Both the position numbers and the translations under genes were made by a program. A DNA stretch of 41,680 nt, taken from assembly GCA_938008015.1 (NCBI GenBank), contig CALLMA010000011.1, positions 1-41,680 on the forward strand. The letters run 5' to 3'. Below are positions 27,096-34,921 of this stretch, piece by piece. This DNA is from an uncultured Celeribacter sp. Lineage in GTDB: Bacteria; Pseudomonadota; Alphaproteobacteria; Rhodobacterales; Rhodobacteraceae. The first letter of the stretch is position 1; every line of letters starts with the position of its first letter. The notes under the pieces were generated by a model. The model worked only from the letters and a program-made list of their open reading frames with translations, had not been told where the DNA came from and searched no databases.

Positions 27096-28373
27096 ATGCA
27101 AAATGCTCAGCTCAGCGCAAGAAAAGACCAAGCCATTTCACGTGGTGTTGGAATGCAAACGCAAATCTATGCACAACGTGCTAAAAACTCTGAAGTTTGG
27201 GATGTTGAAGGGACGCGTTACATTGATTTTGCAGCAGGTATTGCTGTTGTAAACACAGGCCATTGCCACCCAAAAGTCATGAATGCGGTGCAAGAACAAA
27301 TGGGTGCTTTTACACATACGTGTCACCAAGTTCTTCCATATGAAAACTATATCTCTTTAGCAGAGCGCCTCAATGAAGCGGCTGCTGGGGATTTTGATAA
27401 GAAGACTGTTTTTGTGACAACTGGCGCAGAAGCTGTTGAAAATGCGATCAAAGTCGCACGCGCTCATACGGGTCGCCCTGCTGTGATTGCATTTGGAGGC
27501 GGCTTCCACGGTCGTACATTTATGGGCATGAGCCTGACAGGCAAGGTTCAGCCTTATAAAGCTGGATTTGGCGCGATGATGCCAGATGTTTACCATATCC
27601 CATACCCTGTAGAACTACATGGCATTTCAACACAAGATTCTCTTGAGGCGCTTTATAAGCTCTTCAAAGCCGATCTTGATCCAAACCGCGTTGCGGCAAT
27701 CATCTTTGAGCCTGTTCAAGGTGAAGGCGGTTTCTATCCTGCGCCAGCTGAGCTTGTGAAAGGCATTCGTGAGCTTTGTGATGAGCATGGCATCGTGATG
27801 ATCGCAGATGAAATTCAAACAGGTTTCGCACGCACTGGAAATCTTTTTGCGATGCATGGCTATGAACATGCGGCGGATTTGACAACAATGGCGAAGGGCC
27901 TTGCAGGCGGCTTGCCTCTTGCGGCTGTGGTTGGCAAAGCGGAAATCATGGATGCGGCTAATCCCGGTGGTCTAGGTGGCACATATGGCGGTAACCCATT
28001 GGGGATCGCGGCCGCTCATGCTGTTCTGGATGTGATTGAAGAAGAAAACCTATGTGAACGCGCAAATGAGCTTGGCTCACGCCTGCGCCAACGCTTAGAG
28101 GCTATTCGTGAAACAACGCCAGAAATAGTTGATATTCGTGGCCCTGGTTTCATGGTTGCGGCGGAATTCAATGTTGCTGGCACAGATACACCAAGCCCAG
28201 AATTCACACAAAAAGTGCGTGAAGAAGCGCTTAAGCGTAATCTTATTTTGTTGACCTGTGGCGTTTACGGCAATGTGATCCGCTTCTTGGCTCCAATCAC
28301 CATTCAAGACGAGATTTTTGCTGAAGCGCTCGATATACTCGAAGAGTCTATCGCTGCAGCAAAAGGAGCATAA
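27096..28373 (+). CDS. gabT: 4-aminobutyrate aminotransferase
   Basis: GabT (425 residues) moves the amino group of GABA to 2-oxoglutarate, giving succinate semialdehyde. It is a class III PLP enzyme. Landmarks are TTGAEAVENAIKVARAHTG (about 108-126, the phosphate-binding region), GFHGRTFMGMSLTGK, the cofactor Asp in IADEIQTGFARTG, and TMAKGLAGGLPLAAV with PLP Lys267. Start ATG 27096 has AAGGA 8 nt upstream; an in-frame TTG one codon earlier is not needed. gabD follows after 2 nt and takes the next step. A PuuR-like regulator is divergent upstream. A related role in delta-aminovalerate or putrescine breakdown is possible. Confidence 0.95.
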   Translation: MQNAQLSARKDQAISRGVGMQTQIYAQRAKNSEVWDVEGTRYIDFAAGIAVVNTGHCHPKVMNAVQEQMGAFTHTCHQVLPYENYISLAERLNEAAAGDFDKKTVFVTTGAEAVENAIKVARAHTGRPAVIAFGGGFHGRTFMGMSLTGKVQPYKAGFGAMMPDVYHIPYPVELHGISTQDSLEALYKLFKADLDPNRVAAIIFEPVQGEGGFYPAPAELVKGIRELCDEHGIVMIADEIQTGFARTGNLFAMHGYEHAADLTTMAKGLAGGLPLAAVVGKAEIMDAANPGGLGGTYGGNPLGIAAAHAVLDVIEEENLCERANELGSRLRQRLEAIRETTPEIVDIRGPGFMVAAEFNVAGTDTPSPEFTQKVREEALKRNLILLTCGVYGNVIRFLAPITIQDEIFAEALDILEESIAAAKGA

Positions 28374-28375
28374 GA

Positions 28376-29824
28376 ATGCTAAACTTAAAAGATCCATCTC
28401 TGTTAGAATCACGCGCTTATATGAATGGCGCGTGGGTGTCTTCGGAGCGCTGTTTTACTGTGAGCAACCCGTCGACGGGTGAAGAAATCGCGCAGGTCAC
28501 AGATTTGACACCAGAAGATGTTTCCAAGGCAATTGATGTTGCTTATGCGGCACAAAAAGATTGGGCTGCGAAAACAGGCAAAGAGCGCGGGGCAATCTTG
28601 CGCAAATGGCATGATCTCTTGATTGAAAACGCGGATGATCTCGCAGCGATTTTGACAGCAGAAATGGGCAAGCCCCTTGCTGAAGCCAAAGGCGAAGTTC
28701 TTTATGGTGCATCGTATGTCGAATGGTTTGCAGAAGAGGCAAAGCGTGTTTACGGCGATGTGATCCCCGGCCATCAGCCTGACAAACGCATCATCGTGCT
28801 CAAGCAGCCTGTTGGCGTTGTTGGTTCTATCACGCCTTGGAACTTCCCAAATGCAATGATCGCACGCAAAGTTGCTCCAGCGCTTGCTGTTGGGTGTAGC
28901 TTTGTAGCACGCCCTGCAGAATTGACGCCATTATCGGCGCTTGCAATGGCTGTTCTTGCTGAGCGCGCGGGCGTTCCTGCTGGTGTATTCAATGTTGTTC
29001 CAAGCTCAGATTCATCAGGTGTTGGGAAAGAGCTATGTTATAATCCGAAGGTAGCTAAGATCACCTTTACAGGCTCAACGCGCGTTGGAAAAATCTTGAT
29101 GGAGCAAGCCGCTTCTACAATCAAGAAAGTATCGCTCGAGCTTGGCGGCAATGCCCCTTTCTTGGTGTTTGATGATGCGGATGTTGATGCCGCCGTTGAA
29201 GGCGCTTTGATTGCAAAATTCCGCAATGCAGGGCAGACATGTGTTTGCGCCAACCGCATATATGTACAAGCAGGCGTTTATGATGAGTTTGTTGAAAAGC
29301 TCTCTGCGAAGGTTTCTGCCTTTAAGGTTGGGGATGGTTTTGAAGAGGGTGTTGCCCTTGGGCCGCTCATCAATGAAGCCGCTCTTGAGAAAGTCGAATC
29401 GCATCTTGAGAACGCTGTTTCAAATGGCGCTTCTGTTGTCACAGGCGGTAAACGCCATGCAAACGGGCGTACATTTTTCGAACCAACTGTCTTGCGCGAC
29501 ATGAAAAAAGATATGCTCGTGAGCAGTGAAGAAACCTTCGGACCACTTGCGCCTGTCTATAAGTTTGATGATGAAGCGGAAGCTGTGGCGCTTGCGAATG
29601 ACAGTGAGTTTGGTCTTGCTGGGTATTTCTATAGCCGAGACATTTCGCGCGTGTGGCGTGTGGCGGAAGCTCTTGAAACGGGCATGGTCGGCGTAAACAC
29701 TGGCTTGATTTCAACAGAGCTTGCGCCATTCGGTGGCGTGAAGCAATCTGGCCAAGGCCGTGAAGGCTCAAAATATGGTACGGATGACTATACTGAAATG
29801 AAATACGTTTGTATGGGCGTATAA
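28376..29824 (+). CDS. gabD: Succinate-semialdehyde dehydrogenase (NAD(P)+)
   Basis: GabD (482 residues) oxidises succinate semialdehyde to succinate, feeding GABA carbon into the TCA cycle. It is a full-length aldehyde dehydrogenase. Seen here: TPWNFPNAMIARKVAPALAVG, the glycine motif FTGSTRVGKIL, LELGGNAPFLV with the general-base Glu, and the nucleophile in GQTCVCANR (Cys289, with a second Cys at 291). The cofactor-binding stretch reads FVARPAELTP, with Arg where Lys is more usual, which may affect NAD/NADP choice. Its Shine-Dalgarno AGGAG lies in the last gabT codons, 8 nt from the ATG. A terminator follows. Confidence 0.96.
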   Translation: MLNLKDPSLLESRAYMNGAWVSSERCFTVSNPSTGEEIAQVTDLTPEDVSKAIDVAYAAQKDWAAKTGKERGAILRKWHDLLIENADDLAAILTAEMGKPLAEAKGEVLYGASYVEWFAEEAKRVYGDVIPGHQPDKRIIVLKQPVGVVGSITPWNFPNAMIARKVAPALAVGCSFVARPAELTPLSALAMAVLAERAGVPAGVFNVVPSSDSSGVGKELCYNPKVAKITFTGSTRVGKILMEQAASTIKKVSLELGGNAPFLVFDDADVDAAVEGALIAKFRNAGQTCVCANRIYVQAGVYDEFVEKLSAKVSAFKVGDGFEEGVALGPLINEAALEKVESHLENAVSNGASVVTGGKRHANGRTFFEPTVLRDMKKDMLVSSEETFGPLAPVYKFDDEAEAVALANDSEFGLAGYFYSRDISRVWRVAEALETGMVGVNTGLISTELAPFGGVKQSGQGREGSKYGTDDYTEMKYVCMGV

Positions 29825-29849
29825 ATTAAAGAGATTTTAAATCTTGAGG

Positions 29850-29877
29850 CGGAGTCCATATTTTGGGCTCCGTTTTT
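29850..29877 (+). terminator. Intrinsic terminator of gabT-gabD
   Basis: CGGAGTCC (29850-29857) pairs with GGGCTCCG (29865-29872), 8 bp with one G-T pair, followed by TTTTTCTTTTT. This separates the GABA genes from the next operon. Confidence 0.9.
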
Positions 29878-30006
29878 CTTTTTGCTGTAAATACGTCGTA
29901 ATTCTCAACAAAATTTGAATGTATTGAAATGTATTTGACCGATAAAGCTCTGTTCAATGGATATGAAAAGAGCTACGTTTTTGTCAGTTTAAAAAGAGAA
30001 AATGCA

Positions 30007-30636
30007 ATGTTTGATGCGAATATACGCCCATTAATTGATCCGCCGCTGAATTATATTGGTCATGGGTTGGCACGTTTAGGTGTAACGGCGAATAGCGTTA
30101 CGTTGGCGGGCTTGGCGATTGGGATCTTCGCGGCAATTGCGATCAGTTTGGAGGCGTTTTTTATCGGCTTCATACTCATCTGCATCTCGCGCGTCGCGGA
30201 TGGATTGGATGGGGCTGTGGCCCGCGCAACGCGCAAGTCTGATTTTGGCGGTTATCTCGATATTGCGTGTGACTTCTTGTTCTACGCCTTGATACCCTTG
30301 GCATTTGTTTGGGTGTCTCCAGAGCACAACGGCGCAGCCGGCGCTTGGCTTCTTGCGAGCTTCTATTTCAATGGCGCAACCTTTTTAGGCTATGCTGTTT
30401 TGGCCGAAAAACATGAGATGCACACAAGCAAGCGTGGCTCTAAATCTTTATATTTTACGGGCGGATTGTTGGAAGGAGCTGAAACCATTGGTTTCTTTTT
30501 GCTTCTGTGTTTGCTGCCAGCTTGGTTTGCTGTGTTGGCTTGGGTGTTTGGAGCGCTTTGCTTTTTTACGGCTGTGTCGCGCATTGTTCTTGCGTGGCAA
30601 GTGTTCGGTGATTTGATTGAAAAGGATGAAACATGA
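30007..30636 (+). CDS. ynjF: CDP-alcohol phosphatidyltransferase family membrane protein (YnjF-like)
   Basis: This 209-residue membrane enzyme carries the complete family motif: D65, D68-G69, A72-R73, G81, D85 and D89, within DGLDGAVAR and GGYLDIACD. Such enzymes exchange CMP on a CDP-alcohol (usually CDP-diacylglycerol) for another alcohol to make a phospholipid or related product. About six membrane helices are visible. ATG 30007 is preferred; the frame is open from 29929 but has weaker support. Its stop overlaps the start of the next gene (ATGA). The five-gene set it opens has the same content as the E. coli ynjBCDEF cluster, where YnjF is the same kind of protein. Substrate unknown. Confidence 0.87.
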   Translation: MFDANIRPLIDPPLNYIGHGLARLGVTANSVTLAGLAIGIFAAIAISLEAFFIGFILICISRVADGLDGAVARATRKSDFGGYLDIACDFLFYALIPLAFVWVSPEHNGAAGAWLLASFYFNGATFLGYAVLAEKHEMHTSKRGSKSLYFTGGLLEGAETIGFFLLLCLLPAWFAVLAWVFGALCFFTAVSRIVLAWQVFGDLIEKDET

Positions 30637-31829
30637 AGAAATTGATTTGCGCTTCCGCGTTCTTGGCGGCTGGAGCCGCTTTTGCAGAGCCTAATCCGCA
30701 AAATTGGGATGAGGTTTTAAAAGAAGCAAATGGACAGACCGTTTACTGGAATGCTTGGGGCGGCTCAACGCAGACCAATGATTTCATTTCTTGGGTGGGA
30801 GAGCGCGTTTCTCAAGAGCATGGTGTGACGCTTGAGCATGTGAAACTCACTGATACAGCGGATGCCGTTGGTCGTGTTGTTGCGGAAAAAGCGGCGGGAA
30901 AAGACGAGGGCGGTGCTGTTGATATGATCTGGATCAATGGTGCAAATTTCGCTTCAATGAAAGAAGCTGGTTTGCTCTTTGGACCATTTGCGAGCTCTTT
31001 GCCGAATTGGGAATTCGCGGATGCGGACGGCAAATCACTTACAACAGATTTCACCGTGCCAACTGAAAGCTATGAAAGCCCTTGGGCCATGGCGCAAGTT
31101 GTCTTTATTTACGACAGTGAGACTGTAGAAAATCCTCCTAAATCAGCGCAAGACATGCTGGAATGGGCGAAGCGCAACCCAGGCCGCTTCACGTTCCCGC
31201 AGCCACCTGATTTCTTAGGGGCAACCTTCCTAAAGCAAATGCTCATCGACTTGGCGGAAGATACATCTGTTTTACAAGAGCCTGTTGGCGATAATTACGC
31301 AGAGGTAACAGCCCCGCTTTGGAGTTGGCTTGATGAAATCACACCCCATTTCTGGCGCTCAGGGCGTGCTTATCCGCAATCAGGCCCACGCCAATTGCAA
31401 CTCATCAATGATGGTGAGGTAGATATCGCGATCAGCTTCTCACCGGGTGAGGCAACGGCGGCAATCGCAAATGATCAATTGCCAGAATCTGCGCGCACAT
31501 TTGTTTTGGATAAAGGCACATTGGGAAATGCGAGCTATGTGGCCATTCCATATAACGCCTCTGCAAAAGAAGGTGCGATGGTTGTCGCAAATTTCTTACT
31601 GAGCCCAGAAGCGCAATTGCGCGCTCAGACACCTGATATCTTAGGATATGGAACAGTGCTCAATATGGAGGCCTTGCCTAGCGCGGATCGTGCTTCCTTT
31701 GAGCAGTTAGAGCTTGGTATTGCGACACTTTCTCCAGCTGAGTTGGGATCATCTCTTGCTGAGCCGCATCCGAGCTGGGTTGCAAGAATTGAAGCCGATT
31801 GGGCAGAGCGCTTTAGCGTTGCCAAGTAA
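30633..31829 (+). CDS. ynjB: ABC transporter substrate-binding protein (YnjB-like)
   Basis: This 398-residue periplasmic binding protein has a signal peptide ending AFA|EP (18/19). The mature start NWDEVLKEANGQTVYWNAWG and the region DMIWINGANFASMKEAGLLFGP resemble the YnjB family of the spermidine/putrescine-iron-thiamine binding-protein class (cluster D-like fold). The ligand is not known. Its start overlaps the CDP-alcohol phosphatidyltransferase stop by 4 nt, and its end overlaps the permease gene by 11 nt if the permease starts at TTG 31819, so the whole unit is translationally coupled. Some databases guess a thiamine-like cargo for this transporter type; I see nothing in the sequence that decides it. 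Confidence 0.88.
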   Translation: MKKLICASAFLAAGAAFAEPNPQNWDEVLKEANGQTVYWNAWGGSTQTNDFISWVGERVSQEHGVTLEHVKLTDTADAVGRVVAEKAAGKDEGGAVDMIWINGANFASMKEAGLLFGPFASSLPNWEFADADGKSLTTDFTVPTESYESPWAMAQVVFIYDSETVENPPKSAQDMLEWAKRNPGRFTFPQPPDFLGATFLKQMLIDLAEDTSVLQEPVGDNYAEVTAPLWSWLDEITPHFWRSGRAYPQSGPRQLQLINDGEVDIAISFSPGEATAAIANDQLPESARTFVLDKGTLGNASYVAIPYNASAKEGAMVVANFLLSPEAQLRAQTPDILGYGTVLNMEALPSADRASFEQLELGIATLSPAELGSSLAEPHPSWVARIEADWAERFSVAK

Positions 31830-33531
31830 AACGCATAAAAATCAAAGCTGGGGGTTTTTCCCAGTTTTGACAATATTAGTGCTCATTGGTCCTATTGTTT
31901 CAGGGCTGGTTGGCACTATTTTGCCGGCTTTTGGAGGCTCTTTTCAATCAGGCCTTAGCGCTCTTTCCTTTGAATATTGGGGGCATTTAATTGAGACGCC
32001 TGGCTTGGCACGCAGTGCGTGGCTTTCTCTAAAGACGGGCCTCATCTCAACCTTTGTTTCACTCTTGGTGTGCCTTCTGCTGGTTGCCAGTTGGCAGGGC
32101 ACGAAAATATTTCTGTTTTTCGAAAGGCTCTTGTCTCCCTTATTGTCTGTCCCACATGCGGCGGCGGCATTAGGCCTCACCTTTCTTATTGCGCCTTCGG
32201 GCTGGGTGTTTAGACTTATATCGCCTTGGGCAACGGGCTTGCAGCGCCCCGCAGATTTGCTCATTCTTGGCGATCCAGATGGATGGGCCTTAAGCGCTGG
32301 GCTCATCATCAAAGAAATGCCGTTTCTTTTGCTGATGTCGCTTGCAGCTTTATCTCAGGTCGATACGGCGAGTAGAATGCGGATCGCTTTGAGTTTAGGA
32401 TACGGCCAAGTGCGTGGGTGGATGCTGTGCGTTTTGCCGGCCTTATATCGTCAAATCCGCCTGCCTGTTTATGCGGTGATCGTTTATTCGATGTCCAATG
32501 TTGATGTGTCGATGATCTTAGGGCCAACCGCTCCTCCGACGCTTTCAATCTATATTTTAAACTGGATGACGGATCATGATTTAGCGCTGAGAAACGTCGC
32601 GGCGGCTGGAGCGATTTTGCAGCTCGCGCTTGTCTTGATCGGTTTGCTGATCTGGCGCTTAGGAGAGAAACTGTGTGCTTTATGGACGCAAAGGGCAATT
32701 TCGAGTGGAAAAAGAGGCGCGGGACAGAGTGATGTGATATTTAGGCTGCTCGCTTTGATCTTTGCCGCGGCTTCTTTGCTTGCAATCTTTGGGGGATTGT
32801 TAAGCCAAGTTATCTGGTCTTTCGCAGGACGTTGGCGTTTTCCTGAGGCATTGCCAAGCAGTTTCACAACGCGCATTTGGGAGCGCCATGGCGCTTCGGC
32901 ATTAGAGATGTCAATGACGACATTGGCGCTTGCGCTCTTGGCAGCGCTCATCGCATTGATTTTAACAATTGGTTGTCTGGAAGCGGAATTTAGGCGCGGT
33001 CGTGTCATGCAAAGGGCTGGGCTTATTTTGATTTATTTGCCTTTGCTTGTTCCCCAAATTGCCTTCCTGCCTGGTCTGCAGATTTTACTGTTGCAGATTG
33101 GGGCAGGTTTAGGCTTTTGGCCTGTGCTTATGTCTCATGTGGTTTTTGTATTGCCTTATGTGTTCTTAGCTCTTTCAGGCCCTTACCGCGCTTGGGATCA
33201 TCGCTTTCACACACTTGCAACAGCTATGGGAAAGAGCGCTTTTGTTGTGCTTTGGCGATTGCGTTTGCCGATGTTGTTGGCGCCAATACTGACGGCGATG
33301 GCCGTTGGAATGGCTGTTTCTGTCGGGCAGTTTTTGCCAACATTGCTCGCATCTGGCGGACGGCTTGCGACGTTAACCACAGAAGCCATCGCGCTTTCTT
33401 CTGGAGGCGATCGACGTGTCATCGGAGCTTGGGTTTTAATCTTGTCTGTGGCCGCTTGGCTTCCATTTTCCATCGCGCTCTTTGTACCACGCTTCATTTA
33501 CCGAAAAAGGTTAGGAATGCTGCATGAATAA
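31819..33531 (+). CDS. ynjC: ABC transporter fused permease (YnjC-like)
   Basis: This permease has about 570 residues, with two complete transmembrane domains in one chain (roughly 10-280 and 305-570), as in ThiP and AfuB-type fused permeases. Each half has an EAA-like coupling loop: ASRMRIALSLGYGQVRGW in the first and FHTLATAMGKSAFVVLWRL in the second. The open frame runs far upstream into ynjB, so the start is uncertain. TTG 31819 overlaps the ynjB stop and leaves a short cytoplasmic N-terminus, while TTG 31867 or GTG 31879 would cut into the first helix. The gene ends 8 nt inside the ATPase gene. It belongs with the preceding binding protein and the following ATPase. Confidence 0.86.
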   Translation: MPSKTHKNQSWGFFPVLTILVLIGPIVSGLVGTILPAFGGSFQSGLSALSFEYWGHLIETPGLARSAWLSLKTGLISTFVSLLVCLLLVASWQGTKIFLFFERLLSPLLSVPHAAAALGLTFLIAPSGWVFRLISPWATGLQRPADLLILGDPDGWALSAGLIIKEMPFLLLMSLAALSQVDTASRMRIALSLGYGQVRGWMLCVLPALYRQIRLPVYAVIVYSMSNVDVSMILGPTAPPTLSIYILNWMTDHDLALRNVAAAGAILQLALVLIGLLIWRLGEKLCALWTQRAISSGKRGAGQSDVIFRLLALIFAAASLLAIFGGLLSQVIWSFAGRWRFPEALPSSFTTRIWERHGASALEMSMTTLALALLAALIALILTIGCLEAEFRRGRVMQRAGLILIYLPLLVPQIAFLPGLQILLLQIGAGLGFWPVLMSHVVFVLPYVFLALSGPYRAWDHRFHTLATAMGKSAFVVLWRLRLPMLLAPILTAMAVGMAVSVGQFLPTLLASGGRLATLTTEAIALSSGGDRRVIGAWVLILSVAAWLPFSIALFVPRFIYRKRLGMLHE

Positions 33532-34168
33532 TTCTGGCTTTGAATTTAAAGATTTTACGATAAGTCATGCGAAAGGGGCTGAGCTGCTTTCTATAACGGC
33601 ACAGGTCGCCCCTGGAGAAATTCTGAGTGTTATGGGGCCTTCAGGAAGTGGAAAGTCTACTCTTCTTTCCGCCATTATTGGAAATCTTCCAAAAGCGTTT
33701 ACGCATACGGGCCAAATCCTTTTGGACGGCCTGCAGCTCGATAAGCGCGCGCCACAACATAGGAAAACCGGTATTTTATTCCAAGATCATCTCTTGTTTC
33801 CGCATATGTCGGTTGGTCAGAATATTGGCTTTGGTCTTCCCAAAATGGCGGTGGGCAAAGCGGATTTAATAGCTGAAGCCTTAAAAGATATTGATCTTGA
33901 AGGATATGAAGATCGAGACCCTGAAACTTTATCGGGCGGCCAGCGCGCCCGCGTGGCTTTAATGCGCACACTTTTAGCGGAACCTAAAGCCCTGCTTTTG
34001 GACGAACCTTTTTCGCGGTTAGATACGGATTTGCGTGAGAAAATTAGAGATTTTGTATTTACGCGCGCCCGTGCGGCTGGCTTGCCTGTCATATTAGTCA
34101 CACATGATGTTGAGGACGTGCAAGCAGCGGGTGGGCAGGTCCTTGATTTAGGGGAGAGGGAGCTGTGA
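33524..34168 (+). CDS. ynjD: ABC transporter ATP-binding protein (YnjD-like)
   Basis: This compact 214-residue ABC ATPase has no C-terminal regulatory domain. All motifs are present: Walker A GPSGSGKS (38-45), Q-loop in GILFQDHLLFPHMSV (Gln87), signature LSGGQ (136-140), Walker B ALLLDEP with Asp160 and Glu161, and the H-loop His194 in VTHDVED. It drives the fused permease, whose gene overlaps it by 8 nt. Its own stop overlaps the rhodanese GTG start (GTGA). The lack of a regulatory domain matches YnjD and ThiQ-type ATPases. Confidence 0.93.
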   Translation: MNNSGFEFKDFTISHAKGAELLSITAQVAPGEILSVMGPSGSGKSTLLSAIIGNLPKAFTHTGQILLDGLQLDKRAPQHRKTGILFQDHLLFPHMSVGQNIGFGLPKMAVGKADLIAEALKDIDLEGYEDRDPETLSGGQRARVALMRTLLAEPKALLLDEPFSRLDTDLREKIRDFVFTRARAAGLPVILVTHDVEDVQAAGGQVLDLGEREL

Positions 34169-34644
34169 GTGCAGCTCAGGTGCGATCAAGAGCCACAAGG
34201 CGCGCTTTCGTTTTGGGAGGTGGAGCGGCGCTTGTTGTGAGTGGGCTTGTTGCAACAAAGTGGTATAATGTTTTCGCAGATACATCCGCAGCAGATACAT
34301 TGGCACCAGCAGAAGCTTTAGAATTGGCGCAAAAGCGGGCGGCGTATTTGATCGATATTCGGCGGCCCGATGAGTGGCAAAAAACGGGCATTGCAGCGCC
34401 AGCACTTGCGATGGATTTGAGGCAGCCTGATTTTTTTGAGAAGCTGAAAGCGCTCAGAGAATCAGATCCTAATAAGCCGATCATCTTAATCTGCGCTCGA
34501 GGCGTTCGGTCTGCCAATATGAGGCAGCGCTTGCAAGAGATGCAGGTGGATAAAGTTTTTGATGTTCCTGAAGGGATGTTGGGTTCTGGTGCTGGGGCTG
34601 GTTGGATTGCGCGTGGTTTGCCATTGCGAAGTTTTCCTGAATGA
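34165..34644 (+). CDS. Tat-type exported or membrane-anchored rhodanese
   Basis: This is a 159-residue single-domain rhodanese with a twin-arginine-like leader, ATRRAFVLGGGAALVVSG, where Arg12-Arg13 precede a hydrophobic stretch (14-30). The leader may be cleaved or may stay as an anchor; a plain Sec anchor is also possible. The rhodanese domain (about 45-155) includes LIDIRRPDEW and the active loop CARGVRS with Cys110. The enzyme would carry persulfide sulfur on the outer face of the inner membrane. In E. coli the matching position in the ynj cluster is filled by YnjE, a larger multi-domain rhodanese. GTG start in a 4-nt overlap with the ATPase gene; last gene of the operon. Confidence 0.85.
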   Translation: MSAAQVRSRATRRAFVLGGGAALVVSGLVATKWYNVFADTSAADTLAPAEALELAQKRAAYLIDIRRPDEWQKTGIAAPALAMDLRQPDFFEKLKALRESDPNKPIILICARGVRSANMRQRLQEMQVDKVFDVPEGMLGSGAGAGWIARGLPLRSFPE

Positions 34645-34665
34645 TTTTCAATACTTGAAAGTCAC

Positions 34666-34812
34666 ATGGCGTTTTACCGAGTTGGATTTTGGCGTTTGGC
34701 AGCTGTGGCGCTTGCCCTTTTTCGTTTTTGGTCGGGGCAAGAAGACGCACATGTTGTTTGCCATTTGCGCGCAATGGACGTAAAGCAAGGGAAAGAAATA
34801 TATTCCCTTTAA
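34666..34812 (+). CDS. Possible 48-residue protein, hypothetical
   Basis: An ATG-started frame runs from 34666 to TAA at 34810-34812 in the 277-nt gap before rhlE. It begins MAFYRVGFWRLAAVALALFR, an aromatic and basic start followed by a short hydrophobic helix, and ends KQGKEIYSL. Codon choice looks like the neighbours. The ribosome-binding site (GAAAG, a few nt upstream) is weak. A perfect dyad, TTTCAA-TAC-TTGAAA (34646-34660), lies just before it. It could be a small membrane protein, a leader peptide for rhlE, or a chance frame. Confidence 0.3.
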   Translation: MAFYRVGFWRLAAVALALFRFWSGQEDAHVVCHLRAMDVKQGKEIYSL

Positions 34813-34830
34813 GAATTAGGTGTTGCTTTG

Positions 34831-34847
34831 GCTGTATGAATTACAGC
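34831..34847 (+). promoter_or_regulatory. Dyad in the rhlE leader
   Basis: GCTGTA-TGAAT-TACAGC is a perfect 6-bp stem with a 5-nt loop, 75 nt before the rhlE start. No T-run follows, so it is not a terminator. It may be an mRNA structure or a protein site. DEAD-box helicase genes often have controlled leaders. Confidence 0.35.
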
Positions 34848-34921
34848 TGGTTAAGCAGGCATAAAGATAAGGGGCTTGCGATACGTTTGAGATGTCGCAC
34901 CAAAGATCGTGGAAAGATGAA

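Noticed and set aside
29933-29964. TTGACC-like -35 with GATATG -10 before the ynj-like operon
   Set aside because: The spacing is 19 nt and the -10 is poor; not enough to call a promoter.
31867-31881. TTG 31867 and GTG 31879 as starts of the fused permease
   Set aside because: Both would remove part of the first membrane helix; TTG 31819 keeps it and gives the overlap pattern seen in the rest of the operon.
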